64,000 bases of DNA from positions 1 to 64,000 of the forward strand of contig NZ_JABUXU010000002.1 of NCBI RefSeq assembly GCF_014897675.1. Reading direction: 5' to 3'. Shown here piece by piece: positions 39,660-47,717 of the stretch. The position numbers and the translations under genes were made by a program. Source of the DNA: Advenella sp. FME57 (GTDB lineage: Bacteria; Pseudomonadota; Gammaproteobacteria; Burkholderiales; Burkholderiaceae_B). Below the pieces are notes generated by a model, which was not told where the DNA came from, did no database searches, and worked only from the letters and a program-made list of their open reading frames with translations. Numbering within the stretch: the first letter of the stretch is position 1; every line of letters begins with the position of its first letter.

Positions 39660-41141
39660 CTAGATAAGAAACAGGTTTGCCAGTCCCAGAAAGACAAAGA
39701 AGCCAAGCGAGTCGGTGGCAAAGGTGAGCAGCACCGAGGACCCCATGGCCGGATCCTTGCCGAAGCGGTCCCGCGTCAAAGGAATCAGGACGCCCAGCAT
39801 GGCGCCGATCAGCATGTTGCAGACCAGTGCCGCCATCATTACTGCCGCAATGGAAAGGCTGCGCGAGACAAGCCATGCAAAGGCGGCGGCGACCAGACTG
39901 CCTGAAATGCCTACCAGGAATGTCACCACAAATTCACGTCGCAGCAGCGATTTCACGTTATTGGAGGTAATACGGCCCATGGCAAGAGCGCGAATGACAA
40001 GTGTCATGGTCTGGTTGCCTGAGTTGCCGCCAATGCCCGCCACAATGGACATAAGAAAAGCCAGAATCACAATGGTGCTGACGGTGTCTTCAAACTGGGA
40101 AGCCACATAGGCGGCGACCGACGCCGTGCACAGGTTCAGAAACAGCCAGGGCGCCCGGTTGCGGATCGCGCTGGAGACAGGCGCAAAAATATCCTCTTCC
40201 TGCAGACCGGCACGTGACAGATCCTGTTCCTGCGAGTCTTCGCGGATCACGTCCACCACCTCGGCAATGGTCAGTCGGCCAATCAGCCGGTTTTGCTGGT
40301 CCACCACTGGTGCGGAAACAAGATCGTAACGTTCAAATGCGCTGGCCGCTTCACGGTCTTCGTCATCAGGACCCAATGAAAGGTAGTCGGTGTTCATGAC
40401 GTCTTTCACGATGGTATCGGGGTCGCTGACCAGCAGGCGGGAAACGGACAGCACGCCCAGAATCTGATCGCCGCGATCGACCACGAAAATCTGGTCGGTG
40501 TGATCCGGCAGTTCACTGAGGCGGCGCAGATAGCGCAGGACCACTTCCAGGGTGACGTCCTCGCGCACCCGGACCATTTCGAAGTCCATGATGGCGCCGA
40601 CCGTACCCTCGGGGTAACCCATTGCTTCGAGCAGTTGCGCCCGTTCGGCTTCGGTCAGGCCTTTCTGTACCTCGGCCACAATGTCCGGAGGCAGATCGGC
40701 GGCCAGATCGGCCAGCTCGTCGGCATCCAGGTCTTCGGTTGCAGCCAGCAGATCGGCCCGATCCATGGACGCAATCAGCGATTCCCGGACCCAGTCGTCT
40801 ACTTCCAGCAGAATGTCGCCGTCGTACTTGGAGTTGACCAGGCCCCAGATAAGCTGGCGCTCTTCGGTGGGTAGCGATTCCAGAATGAATGCGATATCTG
40901 CCGGATGCAGGGCATTCAGGGTATTGCTCAGTTCGGCTTCATGCTGGCGCCGGATCAGGCCTTCGACCAGCGTCGACTGCTCATCGCCGGCTTCCTGGCG
41001 GTGCACTAATTGTTCGACAATGGCGTGCTTTTTCAGCAGTTCCTGAATGCGCTCGAGCGCAAGCTGCGCATCCTCGGTGTCGAGTCTGCGCGGTACATGG
41101 ACCAGGACGGCTTCGGAGGGGTGCTGATTTTTTTGCGCCAT
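39660..41141 (-). CDS. mgtE: Magnesium transporter MgtE
   Basis: Mg2+ channel/transporter of the inner membrane, 493 residues. The N-terminal MgtE_N helical domain (ALHPADIAFILESLPTEERQ) is followed by two CBS domains that sense Mg2+ (about 170-290, with SRLLVSDPDTIVKDVM and RLIGRLTIAEVVDVI), the plug helix, and five membrane helices with GGNSGNQTMTLVIRALA and LIGAMLGVLIPLTRDRFG. It ends 64 bases past the terminator shared with secA. Monocistronic. Confidence 0.95.
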   Translation of the reverse strand: MAQKNQHPSEAVLVHVPRRLDTEDAQLALERIQELLKKHAIVEQLVHRQEAGDEQSTLVEGLIRRQHEAELSNTLNALHPADIAFILESLPTEERQLIWGLVNSKYDGDILLEVDDWVRESLIASMDRADLLAATEDLDADELADLAADLPPDIVAEVQKGLTEAERAQLLEAMGYPEGTVGAIMDFEMVRVREDVTLEVVLRYLRRLSELPDHTDQIFVVDRGDQILGVLSVSRLLVSDPDTIVKDVMNTDYLSLGPDDEDREAASAFERYDLVSAPVVDQQNRLIGRLTIAEVVDVIREDSQEQDLSRAGLQEEDIFAPVSSAIRNRAPWLFLNLCTASVAAYVASQFEDTVSTIVILAFLMSIVAGIGGNSGNQTMTLVIRALAMGRITSNNVKSLLRREFVVTFLVGISGSLVAAAFAWLVSRSLSIAAVMMAALVCNMLIGAMLGVLIPLTRDRFGKDPAMGSSVLLTFATDSLGFFVFLGLANLFLI

Positions 41142-41161
41142 GACTGTAACGACCGGTTAGG

Positions 41162-42013
41162 CTATCGCGGTTTGAGATGAGGGGTAATCATGGCCGAGAG
41201 TGCCGGAAACAGACCGTTGCCCGCGGCGACCACAAACCCGTTGATGGGCCAGGGGTCATTGCCATACATATCGTCTGCGCGACCTTGCGCTTCCCGCACC
41301 AGCAATGCACCGGCGGCGACGTCCCACGGCGCCAGGCCCATTTCAAAATAGCCATCGAAGCGTCCGCAAGCGACCCAGGCCAGGTCCAGTGCAGCGGCCC
41401 CATTGCGGCGCAGGCCGCGAGTGGTGTGAATCGCTGTGTCAAAGATGGGGGTGTATTGATCTTCGAAGGAAAAGTCGCGGAAAGGGAATCCGGTTGCAAG
41501 CAGTGAATCGGCCAGCGTGGCCGTTTTTGAGCAGGAGATACGCTGACCGTTAAGCCAGGCGCCGGTGCCTGCCACGGCCGTAAACAACTCTTCGCGGTTG
41601 GGGTCATATACAATCGCAACGACCGGGGTATCGCGGGTCAGCGGCTCGGATGCCTGAGGCAGCACCGTACCGGCATGGGCGATAAGCCCGAGCGAGACGG
41701 CATAGTGTGGAATGCCATGCAGATAATTGGTTGTGCCGTCCAGCGGATCAATATACCAGGTGGCAACGCCTTCCGGTTTGCCGCCGGATTCTTCAGCAAC
41801 AATGCCAAAGTGGGGCGTCAACTGGGCGAAGGTATCCAGAATGGCCTGTTCTGCTTCCTTGTCGGCCTGGGAGACCAGATCATTCCTGGCTTTGTGATCG
41901 ATGATCAGGTCGGATCGGCGATGCGAATAGGCCTGCAGTACCGAGGCTCCCGCATGGGCTGCCTTGATGCCGGCATCAAGCGCAATACCGAAGTCGATGA
42001 GGGAAGAAGACAT
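41162..42013 (-). CDS. suhB: Inositol monophosphatase family protein (SuhB-like)
   Basis: Mg2+-dependent phosphatase of the SuhB/IMPase family, 283 residues. The metal ligands are in VAEESGG (Glu) and WYIDPLDGTTNYLHG (Asp-Pro-Leu-Asp-Gly-Thr); the C-terminal motif is APWDVAAGALLVREAQG. In E. coli SuhB also acts in rRNA transcription antitermination. The frame stays open far upstream, but the ATG at 42013 gives the usual N-terminus (SSSLIDFGIALDAGIKAAHA). It lies 20 bp before mgtE on the same strand. Confidence 0.92.
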   Translation of the reverse strand: MSSSLIDFGIALDAGIKAAHAGASVLQAYSHRRSDLIIDHKARNDLVSQADKEAEQAILDTFAQLTPHFGIVAEESGGKPEGVATWYIDPLDGTTNYLHGIPHYAVSLGLIAHAGTVLPQASEPLTRDTPVVAIVYDPNREELFTAVAGTGAWLNGQRISCSKTATLADSLLATGFPFRDFSFEDQYTPIFDTAIHTTRGLRRNGAAALDLAWVACGRFDGYFEMGLAPWDVAAGALLVREAQGRADDMYGNDPWPINGFVVAAGNGLFPALSAMITPHLKPR

Positions 42014-42232
42014 GCGTGATACTCCGTCTGGATTTGAATCGGAACAGCAGCCGGGATAAATCCCGATAATCGGACGATTATAAAATGAATAGCTTTGCCC
42101 GGGTTCGCATTGCGGCAAAACCGGGTATTCTTTGTGTACTTTGTGTAAATGGCGCGACGGCGATGCATGGTGGCCCAATGCAGGCCGCCGCGGGCGCGCC
42201 TGTCTGTTAAGTATCGGTAGGGAGAAGGGTTG

Positions 42233-44209
42233 ATGGAAGGTGCGCTGGACAATTTCAGTGCGGTGCTGGAGCAGGCGATGGTGCATTTGCAAAAAAGCAT
42301 GCAGCAGGAGAACACCTTTACGGCCTTGGTGCTGGCCGCTAATGGCGCTCACGTTGCAGCGACCTTGTTGGCGCACTGGCAACGTCACGCACCAGCTCAG
42401 GCGCAGTTGCATCTGGTGTTTTTTGAAGCCGCGGCCATCGCCTCGTCAGAGACGAAGGTTACGACTGAAGGCGCACTGGCGTCTACCTCGGCGGCGCGAA
42501 CCCCGCTTGCGGCAAACAGCGATGACGCATGTGCAGCCCTGGACGGGCTGCTGGCTGCCTCTGATGATGCAGGCGTGCCGCTGCTGCCCGGGGTGCATCG
42601 GTTCGATGCGCCGGCGCACCGGCTCACGGTGACGCGCCTGATCGGTCCGGTAAGCCAGACTTTCTCGCAGTTGGTTGCCGTTGTGGATCTGGTGCTGGTG
42701 GATTCGACCCGCCGGCTCGCCGAAATTGCGCACTATGCCGACAGTGTGTTGCGTATTGCAGCGGCAGATCTGGCCGTGGTTGCACCCCAGCCGGTGCTTG
42801 AGCAACTACAACAAGCGATCAGAAACAAGGGGTCGCGGGCCCTGGCTTTGCATCCATTGAGCCAGCCATGGCAGGTACTGCTGGCGCGGCTGCATAAACC
42901 GGCCAAGCCACTGGTCGCGCCGGCACGCACCGCATGGGTGGTCGGCGGCAGTCTTGCTGGTGCGGGCGTGGCCTATGCGCTGGCATTGCGCGGCTGGCAC
43001 GTGCACGTGACCGATCCGGCACTGGCTCATGATCAGTCGGGACCCCAGGCAGGCCATCTTGCCGCGGCCCTCACGCCGCTTATTTCCGTTGATGATAATT
43101 TCAAGGCGCGACTGAGCCGAGCCGGGGTGTATCGCGCCCATCAACGCTGGGCGGACTTTGACGCCGATATCATCGTCTCGCGTAGCGGTACGCTGGAGCT
43201 GGCACGCAGCAAAGGGCATGCGCGCGACCTGCTACAGGCTGTGCAGGCCATGACCTACCCCGAAGGGTGGGTCAGCCTGACAGCGCCGCCGCAGGCCGCC
43301 ACGCGCGCCGGCGTCGGCGTCACTCGCCACGGCGCGTACTTTGTCAAAGGCATGACGGTTTCACCCCCCAATCTGATCCGCAAGTTGTTGTCCCATCCCA
43401 ATATTGTCTGCCATGGCGTGCAGATTGATTCGCTGCAAAAAGGGGCGCAAGGCTGGCAGTTGCGGTCTCATCAGAACAAGGAGTCCGTGGTCGTGGCCGA
43501 ATGCGATACCGTTATCCTGGCGGCCGCCGCCCATACGCCGGCACTGTTGGCCCAAAGCGGCCTGGATCACCATACCTTGCGTTCAGGACGCAGGCAGCCG
43601 ACCATACCAGCGATCATGTCCATGGATACGTTGGCCGGACAGGTCATGCATGTGCCGGCGGCAATGCTGCCGCAGGTGCCAGTCAGTGTGATTGGCGCAG
43701 AAGGCTATTTTCTGCCGGCGGTGCAGGGGCAATGCGTATTGGGCAGCACCTACGAACGGGAACCGGTCAGGCAGGGATGTACCCGTCGCGGCCAGCAACA
43801 AATCGTGAGCAAACTGGCGCCGGCGCTTGCGCCAGCCGTCTTGCAGCCGGTCGTCGATGCAATGGCGGCGCACGCGCCCATTGCCGGATTGTCGCCATTG
43901 GCCTCGTCCGGTGAGGCAGGCGATGAAAGTAGCGGCGACGGGGGCAATGCACTGCCAGCCCATGCGCAGGCAGCGCAGCACGACGATGCCCCGGTGTTTG
44001 CCGGGTGGGCCGGAAGCCGGGCGGTTATCCGGGGCCGGTTGCCTGCTTTTGGTCCAATGCGCCACGCGCCCGGGCTGTGGCTCGCTTGCGGCTACGCATC
44101 CCATGGCCTGACCTGGTCGGCATTGGCCGGCGATGTTATCGCCGCCATGCTCAATGCAGAGCCAGTTCCGCTGGAGCGAGATTTGCTGCAGGCGGTGGCG
44201 CCGCGCTGA
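42233..44209 (+). CDS. mnmC: MnmC-like protein with degenerate methyltransferase half
   Basis: In E. coli MnmC finishes the mnm5s2U34 modification of tRNA: its C-terminal FAD domain removes the carboxymethyl group and its N-terminal domain methylates. Here, 658 residues, the C-domain (from about 232) is recognisable: AWVVGGSLAGAGVAYALALRG, QAGHLAAALTPLI, and a family-like end (GYASHGLTWSALAGDVIAA, EPVPLERDLL). The N-domain aligns only loosely (FTALVLAANGAHVAATLLAHW at the place of the SAM loop) and lacks the Gly-rich SAM loop and the D-x-x-F-L-D-G-F-A-P motif. The FAD dinucleotide motif also has Ser240 for the third-position Gly. GGAGAAGGG precedes the ATG. Confidence 0.75.
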   Translation: MEGALDNFSAVLEQAMVHLQKSMQQENTFTALVLAANGAHVAATLLAHWQRHAPAQAQLHLVFFEAAAIASSETKVTTEGALASTSAARTPLAANSDDACAALDGLLAASDDAGVPLLPGVHRFDAPAHRLTVTRLIGPVSQTFSQLVAVVDLVLVDSTRRLAEIAHYADSVLRIAAADLAVVAPQPVLEQLQQAIRNKGSRALALHPLSQPWQVLLARLHKPAKPLVAPARTAWVVGGSLAGAGVAYALALRGWHVHVTDPALAHDQSGPQAGHLAAALTPLISVDDNFKARLSRAGVYRAHQRWADFDADIIVSRSGTLELARSKGHARDLLQAVQAMTYPEGWVSLTAPPQAATRAGVGVTRHGAYFVKGMTVSPPNLIRKLLSHPNIVCHGVQIDSLQKGAQGWQLRSHQNKESVVVAECDTVILAAAAHTPALLAQSGLDHHTLRSGRRQPTIPAIMSMDTLAGQVMHVPAAMLPQVPVSVIGAEGYFLPAVQGQCVLGSTYEREPVRQGCTRRGQQQIVSKLAPALAPAVLQPVVDAMAAHAPIAGLSPLASSGEAGDESSGDGGNALPAHAQAAQHDDAPVFAGWAGSRAVIRGRLPAFGPMRHAPGLWLACGYASHGLTWSALAGDVIAAMLNAEPVPLERDLLQAVAPR

Positions 44210-44318
44210 AAAAATCGCTTGAAAAACGGCCGCATCCGCTTTGTTTTTTAGCCAAAACCCGAAATTGATTTTATTTTGTGTGGTAAATGAGTCAAAATAA
44301 GCGTTTTTAGGGAATCTC

Positions 44319-46565
44319 TTGCCCGTTTCCATGCCCCGGTATTCCCCCTCACTGAAAAGAACTCACGTGATTCAATTTGATCGTCTTGTATTCAAGTCCG
44401 CTCATGCAACGCATGCCGAGTTTTCTACGGACACTGATTTATTGTTGCGCGTCGAGGCCCACGGCCCGGGCGTATTCAGGATCCTGGCAGGGTTGCCCGA
44501 CAGGCTCTCCGAAGAAAAACAAACCGCGCGCCAGAAGCAGCGCCAGGCACTGACCATCGCTCGCGACGAGTGCATCGGCGACATGCTCACCGAGTCGCTG
44601 ATTGATGAGTCTGGCTGGCGTTTCACCCAGGGCGACGTCTCTCTGGTGATCTGCAACAGTCCGCTGAACATTTCGCTGTTCCGTGGCGATACATGTATTT
44701 TGCGCACCGATGATGGCTTTGAGACGCCGCTGGTCATGGAGTCCGAAGCCGGACAGCCTGCCCATTGGTCGGTCATGTTCGATCTGCCGGACAACGAACC
44801 GGTTTTCGGGCTTGGCGAAACCGCTGGCGACTTCAACCGCCGCGGCGTGGAAATGGTGTCCGACCTGAACGACTTCCGTTATTTGCCGCTGGCCTGGAAT
44901 CCCAGGGGCTGGGGAATATACGCGAACTCGCTTGAGCGGGTCATGCACGATCCTGGCACAGAAGACAATCCGGGCACCTATCAGATTTTTATGGATGGTC
45001 CGGTTTTTGACCTGTTTCTGTTTGCTGGCGATGTCCCCGAAATTTTCAATCAATATTCCGCGCTAACCGGTCGTGCCGGCCAGCCGCCGTTGTGGGCCAT
45101 GGGTTCATGGCTCAAGCAGCAGCCGGGCCAGTCTACGCCAGACTTTGTTGCACAGGCCGAAGCGCTGCGACAGTCCCAGTTTCCATTGGATGTCCTGGAT
45201 TTTGCCCAGCCTTCCATGGTGCAGTTTCAGGCAGACAAGCTGGTGCTGGAATGGGATGGCAGCCGCATGGACGATGCGCGCCGCACGCTTGGCGCGTTGC
45301 GCGAAAAGTTTTTTGAAATCTGTGTTCCATCCTTCCCAGGCGTACCGCGTGAATCGGTTCTGTTCGACGATCTTGAAGATCGCGGCTGGCTGCTGACCGG
45401 CGACGATGGCAATGCGTTTGTTTTTGACGGTGTACCGGAAAACGGCAATGTGCCGTTTGGTCTGCTGGACCTGACCTACAAGGATGCCTATGCGTTCTGG
45501 GTCGAGCGGCATCATCAACTGGTCGACGAAGGTGTCAGCGCTTTCCACAGTTCGTTTCCGGTAGAGATCCCCGATGCGGTCAGTGCACGCAATGGCGAAT
45601 CGGGCGCGCTGCTCAGAGAGCTGTATCCACTGTTGCTGCGCCGGGCACTGTTCGATGCTGTTTCCATGAACAAGACGCCTACAGAAGGCGTAGTGCCTTC
45701 TGCAGATCTGATTATGGCCGTGCAGCGCGTGGCCTGGCAAAAAACGCCGGCATCGGCCAATGATTGGGACGGGCTGACGCAGTGGTTGCGCCAGGGGCTG
45801 TCGATTCAGGCCAGCGGCGTGATCGCGGTCACGCACGATCTGGGTAATCCCGAGCAACTGGATGGCGACACCCCGCTGGACGCGACGCTGTATCTGCGCA
45901 TGCTGGGCCTTTGCGTGTTTTCTGCCGGGTTCGCCTTTCAGGCCGCGCCGGCATTATTGCCCAGTGCCTATCCGGAAGACATCCAGACAAAGATCCGGAC
46001 ATTGCTTGAACTGCGCTATCGCCTGATCCCATATATTAATGGCGTCATTGAAGATGCCGTACGCACCGGCCTGCCGGTGCAGCGGATGATGGCGCTGGCG
46101 TATCCTGACGATGCCAAGGCACGTGCCTGGGACCAGCAATACATGCTGGGTCCGGCACTGCTTGTGGCACCGGTGCTGCAGCCAGGCTCGTCGGTGAATG
46201 TCTATCTGCCCGAAGGCGATGCCTGGTGGGACCTGAACCTGAACCAACGCTATGAGGGCGGCCAGGTGCTCACGGTTGAGTGCGGGCTAGACTCGGTGCC
46301 GGTCTTTGGTCGTGAAGGCCATATGCTCTGTCTGGGGCCCGTCCTGCGGCATATGGGTGAGTTCAACTCGGCGCGCATCCTGGATGAGGTCTGGATGTTC
46401 GGCATGCCCACGCACAACCCGGTTGTCATGCGCAACAAGATTCGTGTCATGCAGATGCAGGGCTCCAGTTATATCAAAGGCCTGGAAGGGTTGAAGATTC
46501 TTCAGTCTGATGGTCTTGAAGTAAAACGTCGTGGCGCAGAAGTGCGTATCTCGCGCGAACGTTAA
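44319..46565 (+). CDS. GH31-family protein lacking the catalytic nucleophile
   Basis: Related to alpha-glucosidases/xylosidases of glycoside hydrolase family 31, 748 residues, no signal peptide. N-terminal beta-sandwich features are EPVFGLGETAGDFNRRG and LAWNPRGWGIYANS, then YSALTGRAGQPPLWAMGSWL at the barrel start, split here. At the nucleophile strand the usual K-T-D-F-G-E reads H-S-S-F-P-V, so the Asp is Ser412. The LDWQYW-type strand reads LDVLDFAQPSM. The C-part (ASGVIAVTHDLGNPEQ, LELRYRLIPYI) aligns well. The start is uncertain: TTG 44319 has AGGGA at 5 bases; ATG 44331 and GTG 44367 are alternatives. It may be a non-catalytic sugar-binding protein or use another residue. Confidence 0.8.
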   Translation: MPVSMPRYSPSLKRTHVIQFDRLVFKSAHATHAEFSTDTDLLLRVEAHGPGVFRILAGLPDRLSEEKQTARQKQRQALTIARDECIGDMLTESLIDESGWRFTQGDVSLVICNSPLNISLFRGDTCILRTDDGFETPLVMESEAGQPAHWSVMFDLPDNEPVFGLGETAGDFNRRGVEMVSDLNDFRYLPLAWNPRGWGIYANSLERVMHDPGTEDNPGTYQIFMDGPVFDLFLFAGDVPEIFNQYSALTGRAGQPPLWAMGSWLKQQPGQSTPDFVAQAEALRQSQFPLDVLDFAQPSMVQFQADKLVLEWDGSRMDDARRTLGALREKFFEICVPSFPGVPRESVLFDDLEDRGWLLTGDDGNAFVFDGVPENGNVPFGLLDLTYKDAYAFWVERHHQLVDEGVSAFHSSFPVEIPDAVSARNGESGALLRELYPLLLRRALFDAVSMNKTPTEGVVPSADLIMAVQRVAWQKTPASANDWDGLTQWLRQGLSIQASGVIAVTHDLGNPEQLDGDTPLDATLYLRMLGLCVFSAGFAFQAAPALLPSAYPEDIQTKIRTLLELRYRLIPYINGVIEDAVRTGLPVQRMMALAYPDDAKARAWDQQYMLGPALLVAPVLQPGSSVNVYLPEGDAWWDLNLNQRYEGGQVLTVECGLDSVPVFGREGHMLCLGPVLRHMGEFNSARILDEVWMFGMPTHNPVVMRNKIRVMQMQGSSYIKGLEGLKILQSDGLEVKRRGAEVRISRER

Positions 46566-46630
46566 AAGTCGTTGTGCCCGTTGCGACAAAGAAAAAATTT
46601 AATTTCTTTGTCGCAATTATGCAAATAGTA

Positions 46631-46659
46631 TTGACAGCAAGTTCGAATTCCTTCATAAT
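46631..46659 (+). promoter_or_regulatory. Promoter of tRNA-Lys
   Basis: A perfect -35 TTGACA (46631-46636), a 17-bp spacer and a -10 CATAAT (46654-46659) lie 13 bp before the tRNA 5' end. A strong promoter of stable-RNA type. Confidence 0.88.
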
Positions 46660-46672
46660 CTTTTTCTTTCCT

Positions 46673-46748
46673 GGGCTGGTAGCTCAGTCGGTAGAGCAGT
46701 GGACTTTTAATCCATTGGTCGCGAGTTCGAGTCTCGCCCAGCCCACCA
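46673..46748 (+). tRNA. tRNA-Lys (anticodon TTT)
   Basis: A 76-nt cloverleaf. The acceptor stem pairs GGGCTGG with CCAGCCC, the D-loop has AGCTCAGTCGGTAGAGC, the anticodon loop is CTTTTAA with anticodon TTT, the T-loop is GTTCGAGTC, and CCA is encoded. It has its own promoter and a terminator 26 bp downstream. tRNA 3' ends are common integration sites, and a cassette follows. Confidence 0.97.
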
Positions 46749-46773
46749 GGAAAATCTTGTAGAAAGAATATCT

Positions 46774-46813
46774 TAGCCGCTAGCCTGAAAATGGAGTAGC
46801 GGCTTTTTTATTT
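46774..46813 (+). terminator. Terminator after tRNA-Lys (repeat copy 1)
   Basis: The stem AGCCGCTA/TAGCGGCT (8 bp) with a 14-base loop is followed by a T run. A second, slightly diverged copy of the same 40-bp sequence is found at 49793-49830. Confidence 0.85.
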
Positions 46814-46830
46814 TTCGAATCTACAACGTG

Positions 46831-47649
46831 TCATTGTTTCGGCCACTGATCGGTCGCAGCATCAACTTTTTGCCTTGCATAAACGACTAACCGCAAATGC
46901 CGATCTGCATCAATGGTTAGCGAGGTTTGCTCAAACGACTCGGCCTTGCCGTCGATCATCAGCTTGCGTGTTCCGTTGCAGCCGGTGTGTACCTCGTGCT
47001 TTGGCCACCACGCTTTGAACTCAGGCGACACCTGTTTCAGTTCATCTACAAGTTCATGAATGTCCGCTTCCTGAGTAGCGAGGGCAAAGTCACGACGAAA
47101 GCTCGATAGCATCTGTGGTGCCTGGTCTTCCCAAACATCCAGCCGCTCGCGTACGAAGGGATCTGTAAAGAGCAGCCAAAGCAGATTTCGGCGTCCGGGC
47201 AAATGTGATCCTAATTGCCAAAGCTGGTCTGCCGCAGCATTGAACGCCAGTACATCCCAGCGCAAATTTAGAACGTATGCCGCATGCGGCGCCAGGTCAT
47301 GCATTAGCCGCAGCACAGGCGGTGGCACCACACACCAGGTTTTGCCCGGTTCTGCAGGAGGTCTTTCATGTGCCAGCAGGAACAGATGCCGTCGCTCAGA
47401 GGCATCCAGTTTCAGCACTCGCGAAAGGTTGTCCAGAAAGCCGGCAGATACGCCAATATCACGGCCCTGTTCCAGCCAGGTATACCAAGTCAGGCCAACA
47501 CCGGCAAGCGCGGCTACTTCCTCGCGACGAAGCCCCGGTGTGCGGCGCCGTCCACCGCTGGGCAGTCCCACATCGGTGGGCGACAGGCGTTCACGACGTG
47601 TTCGCAGGAAAACGGCTAGATCGCTACGCGTTCGTTCCATGGTTCGCAT
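46831..47649 (-). CDS. XRE-family regulator with MmyB-like ligand domain
   Basis: DNA-binding regulator of 272 residues. The helix-turn-helix is at about residues 37-70 (GLRREEVAALAGVGLTWYTW, LEQGRDIGVS). The C-terminal MmyB-like domain, which in other bacteria binds fatty-acid-like ligands, runs from about 105 (MHDLAPHAAYVLNLRWDVLA, WLLFTDPFVRERL). It is divergent from a DHA2 drug transporter across a short region with a perfect palindrome, so it probably controls that pump. ATGs at codons 1 and 4 are both possible. Confidence 0.88.
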   Translation of the reverse strand: MRTMERTRSDLAVFLRTRRERLSPTDVGLPSGGRRRTPGLRREEVAALAGVGLTWYTWLEQGRDIGVSAGFLDNLSRVLKLDASERRHLFLLAHERPPAEPGKTWCVVPPPVLRLMHDLAPHAAYVLNLRWDVLAFNAAADQLWQLGSHLPGRRNLLWLLFTDPFVRERLDVWEDQAPQMLSSFRRDFALATQEADIHELVDELKQVSPEFKAWWPKHEVHTGCNGTRKLMIDGKAESFEQTSLTIDADRHLRLVVYARQKVDAATDQWPKQ

Positions 47650-47684
47650 TGGTTATCTCATTGCTTTAAGTAATAGTATAAACA

Positions 47685-47705
47685 GTTAAATTGTAATTGT
47701 TTAAC
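47685..47705. promoter_or_regulatory. Candidate operator in the XRE-MFS divergent region
   Basis: The palindrome GTTAAA-9 bp-TTTAAC is perfect in the arms and lies in the 68-bp gap between the divergent regulator and transporter starts. The central 9 bp (TTGTAATTG) are nearly symmetric too. Confidence 0.55.
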
Positions 47706-47717
47706 AGAAGATCGACA

